Notes: generated by a model from the sequence alone, not told the origin. Positions 1 through 7,130 are shown, counted from the stretch's first letter. The stretch is DNA of 11,112 nucleotides from Bifidobacterium breve (GCA_943325655.2 CALPQG020000042.1:1-11112); one strand, 5' to 3'. Program-made: numbers and translations.

Positions 1-50
1 TCCGAATAATATTTATATAGCAGTGCAAAAAACTACGCAGGAATGAAAGT

Positions 51-113
51 ACAGGGTACAGGGTACAGGGTACAGAGTATAGGGTACAAGGTACAAGGTA
101 CAGGGTACAAGGT
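51..113. repeat. Nine-copy 7-bp tandem repeat (ACAGGGT / ACAAGGT)
   Basis: Nine consecutive heptamers can be read in exact phase from 51 to 113: ACAGGGT three times, ACAGAGT, ATAGGGT, ACAAGGT twice, ACAGGGT and ACAAGGT. Variation is confined to a few positions. Related units recur at 291-304 in the same orientation and at 321-342 in the opposite orientation. The array is noncoding. Confidence 0.92.
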
Positions 114-221
114 ACGCCTCTCCAAAGGAAAGGTAGCTGACCATTAACCATCCATTGGAGAGGAGTCCATAGAAAAAAAATCGTATTGAAAAAAGAAGTA
201 TGATTTCATCGGGATCTAAAG

Positions 222-242
222 CCCTTCTCCTTCGGAGAAGGG
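222..242. repeat. Palindromic dispersed-repeat hairpin
   Basis: CCCTTCTCC (222-230) pairs perfectly with GGAGAAGGG (234-242) around a 3-nt TTC loop. The flanks AAAGCC (218-223) and GGCTTT (253-258) are also complementary, so alternative folds are possible. No T-tract follows, so a terminator role is unlikely. Confidence 0.6.
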
Positions 243-290
243 TTTGGGAGGAGGCTTTTACTTCGCTGGATCAAGACTTGCGCCAGCGGT

Positions 291-342
291 GTACAAGGTA
301 CAAGATTTACTTACCTAAGACTTTGTACCTAATACTTTGTAC
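291..342. repeat. Second heptamer cluster, units in both orientations
   Basis: GTACAAGGTACAAG at 291-304 repeats the heptamer of 51-113. CTTTGTAC occurs at 321-328 and 335-342, exactly 14 nt (two heptamers) apart, and is the reverse-complement form. The two orientations face each other and could pair as an imperfect hairpin. Confidence 0.75.
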
Positions 343-411
343 TAATCTCACCAAGGCTTATTCCAGAAATCAATTTCATGTTTACTACTTACCCATAGCC
401 TTTCATTTAGA

Positions 412-459
412 ACCATAAAAAAAAGCTTCCCGAAAATTCGGGAAGCTTTTTTTTATGGT
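412..459. terminator. Perfect palindromic, bidirectional intrinsic terminator after dnaK
   Basis: Positions 412-459 form a perfect inverted repeat of 48 nt centred between 435 and 436. The core is AGCTTCCCGAA/TTCGGGAAGCT, flanked by eight A residues on the left and eight T residues on the right, then ACCAT/ATGGT. Either strand gives a GC-containing stem followed by a U-tract, so it can stop transcription from both sides. It begins 14 nt beyond the dnaK stop codon. Confidence 0.92.
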
Positions 460-472
460 CGTTGAAGGAAAC

Positions 473-2374
473 TTATTTCACTTCTTCGTATTCTACATCA
501 GCAACATCAGAATCAGCTTTTTGTTGCTGCTGTTGTTGTTGACCAGCTTCTGCTCCAGGAGCTCCTTGCGTAGCTGCATATATTTCTTGAGAAGCAGCTT
601 CCCAAGCCTTGTTCAATGCTTCCATTGCTACATCAAGTACAGCAAGGTCTTGGCTTGCATGAGCAGTTTTCAATTCAACCAATGCAGCTTCGATGGCAGT
701 TTTATTTCCTTCAGAAATTTTATCCCCATACTCTTTTACCTGTTTTTCAGTAGAGAAAATTAGGCTGTCAGCAGCATTTAATTTTTCAATTTTATCTTTT
801 TCAATTTTATCAGAAGCTTCATTCGCTTTGGCTTCTTGTCTCATTTTTTCAATTTCAGCTTCTGTTAATCCACTTGAAGCTTCGATACGAATTTTTTGTT
901 CTTTGTTTGTTCCTTTGTCTTTTGCAGAAACATTCAAAATACCATTGGCATCGATATCAAAAGTTACTTCAATTTGTGGAACGCCTCTTGGTGCTGGAGG
1001 AATGTCTGACAAGTGGAAGCGACCGATAGTACGGTTGTCTTTTGCCAAAGCTCTTTCTCCTTGCAACACATGAATTTCAACCGATGGTTGACTTTCAGAA
1101 GCCGTAGAGAACGTTTCAGATTTGCGTGTTGGGATAGTTGTATTGGATTCGATCAATTTGGTGAATACACCACCCATTGTTTCGATACCTAAAGAAAGAG
1201 GCGTTACGTCAAGCAACAATACATCTTTCACTTCACCTGTTAACACACCACCTTGAATCGCAGCACCTAAAGCTACAACTTCATCAGGATTAACACCTTT
1301 AGAAGGTTTTTTACCAAAGAATTTTTCTACTTCTTCCTGAATTCTAGGAATACGGGTTGAACCACCTACTAAAATTACTTCGTCAATGTCAGACAATGAC
1401 AAACCACTATTTTTCAAAGCTCTTTTGCAAGGCTCTAAAGTACGTTGGATCAAACTGTCAGCCAATTGTTCAAATTTAGCTTTGGTTAAAGTACGTACCA
1501 AGTGTTTTGGAATACCATTTACTGGCATGATGTAAGGCAAATTGATTTCAGTCGTAGCAGCGCTGGAAAGTTCAATTTTAGCTTTTTCAGCAGCTTCTTT
1601 TAACCTTTGTAAAGCCATTGGGTCAAGACGTAAATCTATCGCTTCATCGCTTTTAAATTCGTCAGCCAACCAATTCATGATTACTTGGTCAAAGTCATCA
1701 CCACCCAAGTGTGTATCACCATCAGTAGATTTTACTTCAAAAACACCATCACCCAACTCAAGGATAGATACATCGAAAGTACCACCACCTAAGTCAAATA
1801 CAGCAATTTTTTGGTCTTTACCTTTTTTATCCAAACCATAAGCCAAGGCAGCTGCAGTTGGTTCGTTGATAATACGTTTTACATCTAAACCAGCAATTTG
1901 ACCTGCTTCTTTAGTAGCCTGACGTTCAGCGTCATTGAAATATGCTGGAACAGTAATTACTGCTTCTGTTACAGAATGACCTAAATAATCTTCCGCAGTA
2001 GTCTTCATTTTTTGAAGAATCATTGCTGAAAGTTCTTGAGGCGTATATAAACGATCTCCAATTCTAACTCTTGGCGTATTGTTAGTACCACCTTCTACTG
2101 TATAAGGAACACCTGAAGTTTCGTTAGTTACTTCAGAAAATTTCTTACCCATGAATCTTTTGATAGATGAAATCGTATTCGTCGGATTTGTAATCGCCTG
2201 ACGTTTTGCAGGATCACCTACTTTTCTTTCCCCATTTCCACCATCTAAAAAAGCAACGATTGATGGTGTTGTTCTTTTTCCCTCACTGTTAGGGATAACT
2301 ACCGGCTCATTACCTTCCATTACGGCTACGCAAGAGTTGGTTGTTCCCAAGTCAATTCCTATAATTTTACCCAT
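473..2374 (-). CDS. dnaK: Molecular chaperone DnaK (Hsp70)
   Basis: Complete 633-residue cytoplasmic Hsp70, of normal length. The nucleotide-binding domain (about 1-383) shows the phosphate-1 motif IDLGTTNS (7-14), ITVPAYFND (140-148), EPTAAALAYG (171-180), the phosphate-2 motif FDLGGGTFDVS (193-203) and the adenosine motif ILVGGSTRIP (334-343). The hydrophobic linker DVLLLDVTPLSLG (384-396) leads into the substrate-binding beta domain (to about 505), then the helical lid (about 506-600) and a flexible tail with seven glutamines (612-618) and terminal EEVK. By family knowledge it folds and disaggregates proteins in an ATP cycle with DnaJ and GrpE; neither partner is adjacent here. The start is fixed by the family N-terminus MGKIIGIDLG. 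It appears to be a single-gene unit closed by the palindromic terminator. Confidence 0.98.
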   Translation of the reverse strand: MGKIIGIDLGTTNSCVAVMEGNEPVVIPNSEGKRTTPSIVAFLDGGNGERKVGDPAKRQAITNPTNTISSIKRFMGKKFSEVTNETSGVPYTVEGGTNNTPRVRIGDRLYTPQELSAMILQKMKTTAEDYLGHSVTEAVITVPAYFNDAERQATKEAGQIAGLDVKRIINEPTAAALAYGLDKKGKDQKIAVFDLGGGTFDVSILELGDGVFEVKSTDGDTHLGGDDFDQVIMNWLADEFKSDEAIDLRLDPMALQRLKEAAEKAKIELSSAATTEINLPYIMPVNGIPKHLVRTLTKAKFEQLADSLIQRTLEPCKRALKNSGLSLSDIDEVILVGGSTRIPRIQEEVEKFFGKKPSKGVNPDEVVALGAAIQGGVLTGEVKDVLLLDVTPLSLGIETMGGVFTKLIESNTTIPTRKSETFSTASESQPSVEIHVLQGERALAKDNRTIGRFHLSDIPPAPRGVPQIEVTFDIDANGILNVSAKDKGTNKEQKIRIEASSGLTEAEIEKMRQEAKANEASDKIEKDKIEKLNAADSLIFSTEKQVKEYGDKISEGNKTAIEAALVELKTAHASQDLAVLDVAMEALNKAWEAASQEIYAATQGAPGAEAGQQQQQQQKADSDVADVEYEEVK

Positions 2375-2460
2375 TGTATTATTTATTTACGTGATACTTT
2401 TTTTTCGTATTCTCCCCTTAGTCAATGAATATGCCAATAGCCATTAAAAGATTTTTTTAT

Positions 2461-2540
2461 GTCAGATTGTCAGAGATGTACAGGCACAAAATCCACAAAT
2501 TTAAAATGAGTCAGTAAAATGACAGACTTTAGCTGACAGC
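2461..2540. promoter_or_regulatory. Cluster of GTCAG/CTGAC elements at the dnaK promoter
   Basis: Five copies of GTCAG or its near-complement lie within 80 nt: GTCAG at 2461-2465, 2469-2473 and 2510-2514; TGACAG at 2520-2525; CTGACAG at 2533-2539. The first two are direct repeats with 8-nt spacing. GTCA (2510-2513) and TGAC (2520-2523) form an inverted pair. They surround the candidate -7/-33 boxes and overlap the -33 box. A regulator-binding role in heat-shock control is inference. Confidence 0.4.
2496..2525 (-). promoter_or_regulatory. Candidate Bacteroidota-type promoter for dnaK
   Basis: Read on the minus strand, CTG (2525-2523), a 19-nt spacer and TAAATTTG (2503-2496) match the Bacteroidota primary sigma consensus TTG-N19-TAnnTTTG: all six fixed bases at -7 and two of three at -33. 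It would give a 5' leader of roughly 115 nt before the dnaK ATG. Start-site position is inferred, not seen. Confidence 0.4.
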
Positions 2541-2796
2541 TCAGTAAGTATGTAGGGTGTTTAGGGTTGAATGTTAAGTAAGGTCTGCCGAAAAAGTAGT
2601 CTATTCATTCATCTTTACTTTCTCCCAATATTGGTCACTTGTTCACGCGATGAAAAAAATAAGGTTCTAGTTGATTTATGGTGGGTTAAGGTCATTGGAG
2701 AATATCAAAAGTATTGCATCTAAAGGATAGTGTTTTTTATATTTTTTTAGGGTTCAATAAAGAATAGCATGAGCCACAAAATTTATGTATAGGATT

Positions 2797-3085
2797 TTTG
2801 GGGCGATTCCCGGGCTATCGGCTAATGTCGTTAAGTGAAGGAATTTGTTACTTTAAAATCCGTGAAAAGCTGCATCATCCGCCAAATCTGTGTGCAATTT
2901 GGCCCCGTTTTTCAACGGGGTTCTTTGTCAAAGCATACTCCCGCAAGTGCGGGATGGAACACGAATGAAGCGGATTAGTCGGATAACCGCTGATCTTTTC
3001 TTAGGTTAACGAGATTTCGCTTTCGGCACTCTCCCGAGAATATCGGGATCAATCCAGCAGTATCGGAACTGTCCCTATCGAAAAA
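2797..3085. repeat. Probable degraded composite dispersed repeat
   Basis: The stretch opens with GGGGCGATTCCCGGGCTATC and ends near GTCCCTATCG. In between are 'ACACGAATGAAGCGGATTAG' (2959-2978), a TCCCGA/TCGGGA hairpin (3032-3048) and a run of other hairpins. From memory, the opening (GGGC..CGGGCTATC) and the 'ACACGAAT..A..GGATTA..CGGAT' segment resemble abundant intergenic repeats of Bacteroidota. No second full copy lies in this window, so the outer limits are approximate. Confidence 0.4.
2881..2953. repeat. Three consecutive hairpins
   Basis: GCCAAAT (2881-2887) pairs with ATTTGGC (2897-2903); CCCCGTT (2903-2909) pairs with AACGGGG (2914-2920) and is followed by TTCTTT on the plus strand; CCCGC (2940-2944) pairs with GCGGG (2949-2953). 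The middle one is terminator-like on the plus strand but its T-tract is interrupted and no plus-strand gene precedes it. Confidence 0.5.
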
Positions 3086-3108
3086 TCATAAGTATCATCA
3101 TCTGTTGA

Positions 3109-3342
3109 TTACTTACTCCTAACATTTCATGTAGAACAAAAATAAACAACGAACATCAAGACTCCGCCACGGAAGAAATTCGTTTGAAAAATGCTACGAA
3201 TTACCCACAGTATTTCAGTGAGAGCCTTTTCTTGTTATGGCTAATTATTTTAAAAAGCGAAAATACCCGATCTTTACAATCAATTGATAACCTACAGCGA
3301 CAACAAATAGCCCACAATTATGCTGGCCTTGCACATGACTAA
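3109..3342 (+). pseudogene. Start-less open frame, possible decayed coding remnant
   Basis: From just after the stop at 3106-3108 this frame stays open for 77 codons to TAA at 3340-3342. It contains no ATG. The later part reads as a plausible protein, for example YPQYFSESLFLLWLIILKSE and LQRQQIAHNYAGLAHD. I do not recognise the family. It may be the remains of a gene that has lost its start, a gene using an alternative start, or a chance open frame. Confidence 0.2.
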
Positions 3343-3458
3343 TATGATGTCGGAACTGTAGAAAAAGTAAATCATGAATAAATGGCCAATCCTGTTCAAG
3401 TTTTATAAAAACCTTGTAAATTTAAGCGCTTGAATATCCAAGTCTTAAATTCAGTGCA

Positions 3459-3845
3459 ATGGAAGTAAAAGTCAGTATCTATGAACAATTGGGAGCAGAA
3501 AATTTGGCACTGTTAGTCGATTACTTTTATAACCTTGTATTTTCAAATGAATCATTAAGTCCACTTTTTAGCAAAACACCCAAAGATGAAATCAAACACA
3601 AGCAATTGCTTTTTCTAACGCAATTTTTAGGCGGACCAACTTTGTATTCAGAAGCTTTTGGTCATCCGAAAATGAGGGCAAGGCATCTTCCTCACGCCAT
3701 CACAGAAAATGGCGCCATTGCCTGGTTACAATGCATGGGAGAAGCCATCAAAAAACTGGAGATTGACGATACGCTGAAGAAAGATTTGTTTTCTTGTTTT
3801 CCACAAACGGCATTTCACATGGTGAATACTGCAAATCCAGCATAG
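3459..3845 (+). CDS. Group II truncated haemoglobin (trHbO / YjbI-like)
   Basis: A 128-residue globin, of normal length for group II truncated haemoglobins. The stretch FLTQFLGGP (52-60), then GHPKMRARHLP (68-78), is characteristic. By alignment from memory with Bacillus subtilis YjbI, the proximal haem ligand is His76 (F8), the distal Tyr is Tyr24 (B10), Gln49 is at E11 and Trp89 is at G8, so the haem pocket looks intact. The polar residue often found at E7 is replaced by Ile45 in that alignment. Such proteins bind O2 or NO and are linked to redox or nitrosative stress, but the physiological role here is unknown. A weak promoter-like TTC-N19-TAAATTTA lies at 3395-3424. The gene stands 70 nt before the helicase gene on the same strand and may share transcription. 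Confidence 0.93.
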   Translation: MEVKVSIYEQLGAENLALLVDYFYNLVFSNESLSPLFSKTPKDEIKHKQLLFLTQFLGGPTLYSEAFGHPKMRARHLPHAITENGAIAWLQCMGEAIKKLEIDDTLKKDLFSCFPQTAFHMVNTANPA

Positions 3846-3915
3846 CATTTGGGCATTAATTCATATCTTTAAAACCAATTCAAGTATAGGCGACTATTCT
3901 TAACATTTCAAATTC

Positions 3916-6180
3916 ATGAGCATCAAAACCGACGATACCAACCAGCATTTTAAATTGGCCGTTCAGTTTGTAAACCAGACTTCAGAACATATTTTTTTAA
4001 CCGGTAAAGCAGGCACAGGCAAAACTACTTTTTTGAAATACATCAGCCAGCATTGTCATAAAAAAATGGTCATCGTTGCACCCACAGGAGTGGCAGCCAT
4101 CAATGCGGGCGGCATGACTATTCACTCCTTGTTTCAGTTGCCTTTTGGCATGTTTGCCCCGGTCAAAAAAGTAGCCAGGGAATTGTCTCTGCAAGGCGTG
4201 AACGACCAATATTCCCTCATTGAAAACATGAGGCTGAATGCCAAGAAAAGAGATATTTTATTCGGGCTCGACTTATTGATTATCGATGAAGTATCCATGG
4301 TTCGGGCTGATTTGCTGGATGCTGTCGACACCATGTTGAGACATTTCAGACACAAACCATTCGTTCCTTTTGGGGGCGTTCAAATGTTATTTATTGGCGA
4401 TTTATTTCAATTGCCTCCAGTGGTAAAAAATGACCAATGGCAAACACTCCAACAATTTTATAAAAGTCCATTTTTCTTTGACAGCAAAGCCGTTGAAGCC
4501 GCACCACCAATTTACCTGGAGCTCAAACATATTTACAGGCAGGACAATCCTGTTTTTATCGATATATTAAATAACATCCGAAACAACAAGGTATTGGACT
4601 CAGACCTGGAATTGCTGCACCAGCATTACCAACCCGGTTACCAACCCGAAACCAATGGCGAATACATCACTTTGGCCACCCACAATGCCAAAGCAGACAC
4701 CATCAATGCCAATGAACTCAACAAACTCGAAACCCGAATCCATACGTTTAATGCCGAAATCAAAGGCGAATTCAATGACAACGCATTGCCCGCAGACTCT
4801 GAATTACAGCTAAAAGTTGGTGCCCAAATCATGTTTATTAAAAATGACAAAGGCGAATTCAGGAGGTATTACAATGGTAAAATTGCCACCATTGTCCGCA
4901 TCAAAGACACTGAAATCTATGTAAAATTTGCCAATTCAGCAGATGAAATGCAAGTGGAAAAAGAAACCTGGCGCAATATCAGGTACAATTACAACCACGA
5001 GGCAGACAAAATTGAGGAAGAAGAATTGGGTTCTTTTACACAATATCCCATTCGTTTGGCCTGGGCCATTACGATCCATAAAAGTCAGGGACTTACTTTC
5101 GAAAAAGCCATCATCGATGCCGGTGCCGCTTTTGCCGCCGGGCAAGTGTATGTTGCTCTGAGCAGGCTGACCTCTTTGGAGGGTTTGATTCTCTATTCAA
5201 GAATCAATAAAAGTGCAATCCATACCGATGAAAGGGTAATTGCTTTTACCCAAAAGGAATTGTCGGCCAACCAGCTCGAGGAAATTCTTATAAAAGAACA
5301 GGCCCAATACCTGAGCAATACGATTATTCAAACTTTTGACTGGAGCGGACTCGTAAATGCACTCAGTGAACATTGGGAAGGTTTTGCAGACAGACAAATA
5401 CCCATGCAAAATGAAGCGCAGGCGATGTTTGGTGAACTCCTAAAAAAAGCAAAAGTACAGGAAGACGTTGCCAATAAGTTTGCCCACATGCTGGCCGATT
5501 TGTTAAAAATGGCGCCACAAGACCAGTATCAATTTGCGCAATCCCGCATTCATGCGGCGACGGCTTATTTTTCAAAAATATTGGAAGAAGAAATTGTAAC
5601 ACCCATAACCCTTCATCTTAATGACATCAAAAACAAGCCTAAAGTCATCAAATATACCAAAGAGCTCCGAAACCTGGTAAAAATCATTGACCGAAAAAAA
5701 ACACAAATCACACAGGCTGAATTCATCATCAACCATTTGGCAGAAGGGGTAAATACCACTGCGCTCTTGGCACAAATTGAAGCCCAAAACCTGGAAAGAG
5801 CAAATGCGGTTTCGAGCAATAGCTCCAATGCAACATCCAAAGAAAAAATACCCAAAGGCGAAACCAAAAGATTCACGCTGGCCATGTTCAAAGCAGGGAA
5901 AACAATCCCTGAAATTGCGGAAGAACGAGAATTGTCCACCGGCACCATAGAAGGTCATTTGGACTCCTTTATTCCGACAGGAGAAATTCTCGCACAGGAA
6001 TTAATCCCAGAAAATACCTTGTTTGAACTGCTAAAATTTTTCAATGTACATTCAGAAAAAACCAATACCGAAATCAAAGAAATTGTAGGAGAAAAATACT
6101 CCTGGTCGGAATTACGAACCGTTCGGACACACTTTAATTTACTGGTTTCAAAGGGGATAAATTTGGAGGAGAATCGTTAG
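3916..6180 (+). CDS. Pif1-like superfamily 1 DNA helicase with C-terminal RecQ-type HTH domain
   Basis: A 754-residue ATP-dependent helicase. The core shows Walker A GKAGTGKTT (30-38), motif Ia VAPTGVAAINAGG (54-66), TIHSLFQLP (68-76), Walker B LIIDEVSMV (121-129), motif III MLFIGDLFQLPPV (157-169), LKHIYRQ (203-209), motif V WAITIHKSQGLTFE (383-396) and motif VI YVALSRLTSLEGL (412-424). The order and wording match Pif1/RecD-like helicases, which unwind 5'-3' and act on structured DNA. Residues about 645-750 match the helix-turn-helix domain seen at the C-terminus of many RecQ proteins (FTLAMFKAGKTIPEIAEERE, then STGTIEGHL). A charged, poorly conserved linker (about 440-645) joins them. All motor motifs are intact. 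ATG is the only sensible start before the ATPase core. A TATCTTTA element at 3864-3871 could be part of its own promoter. Confidence 0.93.
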   Translation: MSIKTDDTNQHFKLAVQFVNQTSEHIFLTGKAGTGKTTFLKYISQHCHKKMVIVAPTGVAAINAGGMTIHSLFQLPFGMFAPVKKVARELSLQGVNDQYSLIENMRLNAKKRDILFGLDLLIIDEVSMVRADLLDAVDTMLRHFRHKPFVPFGGVQMLFIGDLFQLPPVVKNDQWQTLQQFYKSPFFFDSKAVEAAPPIYLELKHIYRQDNPVFIDILNNIRNNKVLDSDLELLHQHYQPGYQPETNGEYITLATHNAKADTINANELNKLETRIHTFNAEIKGEFNDNALPADSELQLKVGAQIMFIKNDKGEFRRYYNGKIATIVRIKDTEIYVKFANSADEMQVEKETWRNIRYNYNHEADKIEEEELGSFTQYPIRLAWAITIHKSQGLTFEKAIIDAGAAFAAGQVYVALSRLTSLEGLILYSRINKSAIHTDERVIAFTQKELSANQLEEILIKEQAQYLSNTIIQTFDWSGLVNALSEHWEGFADRQIPMQNEAQAMFGELLKKAKVQEDVANKFAHMLADLLKMAPQDQYQFAQSRIHAATAYFSKILEEEIVTPITLHLNDIKNKPKVIKYTKELRNLVKIIDRKKTQITQAEFIINHLAEGVNTTALLAQIEAQNLERANAVSSNSSNATSKEKIPKGETKRFTLAMFKAGKTIPEIAEERELSTGTIEGHLDSFIPTGEILAQELIPENTLFELLKFFNVHSEKTNTEIKEIVGEKYSWSELRTVRTHFNLLVSKGINLEENR

Positions 6181-6214
6181 GGATTAAAAGTTCAATTGGG
6201 ATTTGAATTCAGTT

Positions 6215-6230
6215 GGGGAATAATTTCCCC
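6215..6230. terminator. Hairpin after the helicase gene, weak terminator candidate
   Basis: GGGGAA (6215-6220) pairs with TTCCCC (6225-6230) around a TAAT loop, 35 nt beyond the helicase stop. It is followed by CCTTGTTAAC rather than a clean T-tract, so termination would be weak if it occurs. Confidence 0.3.
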
Positions 6231-6292
6231 CCTTGTTAACCAACCTTAGAATTCATTTTACATCTGACAACAAGTGAAAAGAACTCTAACAA

Positions 6293-6322
6293 TCCCGACA
6301 TACTCGGGACAATCCCTAACGC
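6293..6322. repeat. Hairpin plus tail resembling the end of a dispersed repeat
   Basis: TCCCGA (6293-6298) pairs with TCGGGA (6304-6309) around a 5-nt loop, followed by CAATCCCTAACGC. The same six-base arms with a 5-nt loop occur at 3032-3048, also followed by TCAATCC. The tail resembles the terminus of an abundant Bacteroidota intergenic repeat as I remember it. It lies between two convergent genes. Confidence 0.45.
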
Positions 6323-6369
6323 TAAACCCAAGCATATCTTTCTGATATTCAAACCACAAACAATTTATT

Positions 6370-7074
6370 TCAATTTTGAACAGTCCATTTTTTAATCCCA
6401 TAAAACAAGCCTATTCCAAAAATTACACCAATGGAATTCATTGCCAAATCTTCTATGCTGTTTGTTCTTCCGCTGATATACAAGCCCTGAATAATTTCAA
6501 GCAACACTCCTCCTACCGAACACAAAACAATGGTATAAATCATTTTGTATGCACACGAAACAAAATAATACATCAACGATAAACTTAAAAGCAGGTAACT
6601 CACCACATGTGCAACAACTGAAAATTCATCCAACAAATAATTTTTTACTTCATTGATGTTATTGATACAAATTTTAAAGGGATGTAGTTTTTTTGTTTTG
6701 GGTTCAAGTGCAGAATTCCTTCTAGTAGCCTTCATTTCCTGAATGCTCATGGCATGATTTTTACCGCACATTTCACCCAATAAGGGTATCGCAGCATCAA
6801 TATTTTCAGGTACACATTTAATCCCGCCTTGATCATAAGGAGTTCCAAAAGGCGGATTCCCAAAAGATTGGTAACAAGGAATATTGGGATAATTGAATTT
6901 ACCGTTCCCATCAAAATAATACACCGTAGCACTTGCCTCACTCATAAAATTATCCCCTTTTAAAAGGAGTTCATCATAAAAAACAGGCGCTTCAGTGTGT
7001 GGCAAACAAGACAAAACACTGATAATAAAATAAACAAAAAGTGGATGACGGACAATTTTTAATATTATTTCCAT
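6370..7074 (-). CDS. VanZ-like family membrane protein
   Basis: A 234-residue predicted membrane protein. A first hydrophobic segment (about 11-24) is followed by about 120 residues likely outside the cytoplasm (about 27-148) that contain Cys67, Cys87, Cys103 and Cys136 and the stretch YPNIPCYQSFGNPPFGTPY. Three more hydrophobic segments follow (about 151-171, 178-198, 209-228). The C-terminal part carries the VanZ-like pattern: AHVVSYLLLS (155-164), GGVLLEIIQG (188-197) and R203..SIEDLAMNSIG (206-216). VanZ gives low-level teicoplanin resistance by an unknown mechanism, and most relatives have no known role, so resistance should not be assumed. The large soluble insertion is not part of the standard VanZ domain. 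A weak promoter-like element (7102-7130) and a short hairpin ATCCC/GGGAT (7089-7101) precede it. It runs in the same direction as the trp genes but is separated by 383 nt. Confidence 0.8.
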   Translation of the reverse strand: MEIILKIVRHPLFVYFIISVLSCLPHTEAPVFYDELLLKGDNFMSEASATVYYFDGNGKFNYPNIPCYQSFGNPPFGTPYDQGGIKCVPENIDAAIPLLGEMCGKNHAMSIQEMKATRRNSALEPKTKKLHPFKICINNINEVKNYLLDEFSVVAHVVSYLLLSLSLMYYFVSCAYKMIYTIVLCSVGGVLLEIIQGLYISGRTNSIEDLAMNSIGVIFGIGLFYGIKKWTVQN

Positions 7075-7101
7075 GGTAGAATAATGGCATCCCTTCGGGA
7101 T

Positions 7102-7130
7102 TATAAATACAATGTCGTTTATTTAAACAA
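7102..7130 (-). promoter_or_regulatory. Weak promoter-like element before the VanZ-like gene
   Basis: On the minus strand TTG (7130-7128), an 18-nt spacer and TATTTATA (7109-7102) partly match TTG-N19-TAnnTTTG: four of six fixed -7 bases are present. It lies about 30-55 nt before the ATG at 7074. Confidence 0.2.

Larger units (their letters stand above)
1..416. other. Repeat-rich intergenic region downstream of dnaK
   Basis: No credible gene is seen here. The stretch is a patchwork of short repeats and inverted repeats: a heptamer array (51-113), a 9-bp inverted repeat (117-125 with 155-163, about 29 nt between the arms), a hairpin CCCTTCTCC/GGAGAAGGG (222-242), a 6-bp pair CGCTGG/CCAGCG (264-269 with 283-288), and heptamer-like units in both orientations (291-342). 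Sequences of the type 'CCCTTCTCCttcGGAGAAGGG' followed by 'TTTGGGAGGAGGC' resemble dispersed intergenic repeats of Bacteroidota as I remember them. The open frame at 200-418 runs through these repeats and shows no protein-like pattern. Confidence 0.7.
2375..3458. other. Long intergenic region between dnaK and the globin gene
   Basis: About 1.08 kb between divergent genes with no convincing complete gene on either strand. Three zones can be told apart. 2375-2600 holds the probable dnaK promoter and a cluster of GTCAG/CTGAC elements, plus one copy of a 14-mer (2566-2579) also found at 7140-7153. 2780-3090 is hairpin-rich and looks like a degraded composite repeat. 3109-3342 is an open frame without an ATG. 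Nothing stands out in 2600-2780. I looked for tRNA-like cloverleaf ends and saw none. Confidence 0.6.

Noticed and set aside
200..418. 72-codon plus-strand open frame
   Set aside because: It runs through hairpins and heptamer repeats and into the dnaK terminator; the translation has no family-like pattern.
455..763. 102-codon plus-strand frame antisense to dnaK
   Set aside because: Lies entirely opposite the conserved dnaK frame; its serine/leucine-rich translation is what the complement of the dnaK tail gives.
2797..2955. Possible tRNA or other known structured RNA in the dnaK upstream region
   Set aside because: Hairpins are present, but no acceptor/T-arm pattern (GGTTCRA with paired ends) could be assembled.
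5572..5958. 128-codon minus-strand frame inside the helicase gene
   Set aside because: Opposite a well-supported coding region; the phenylalanine/cysteine-rich translation is typical of an antisense shadow.
7006..7074. Lipoprotein signal in the VanZ-like protein (VLSC at residues 20-23)
   Set aside because: Leu at the -2 position fits the lipobox poorly and further membrane segments follow, so a simple membrane anchor is more likely.
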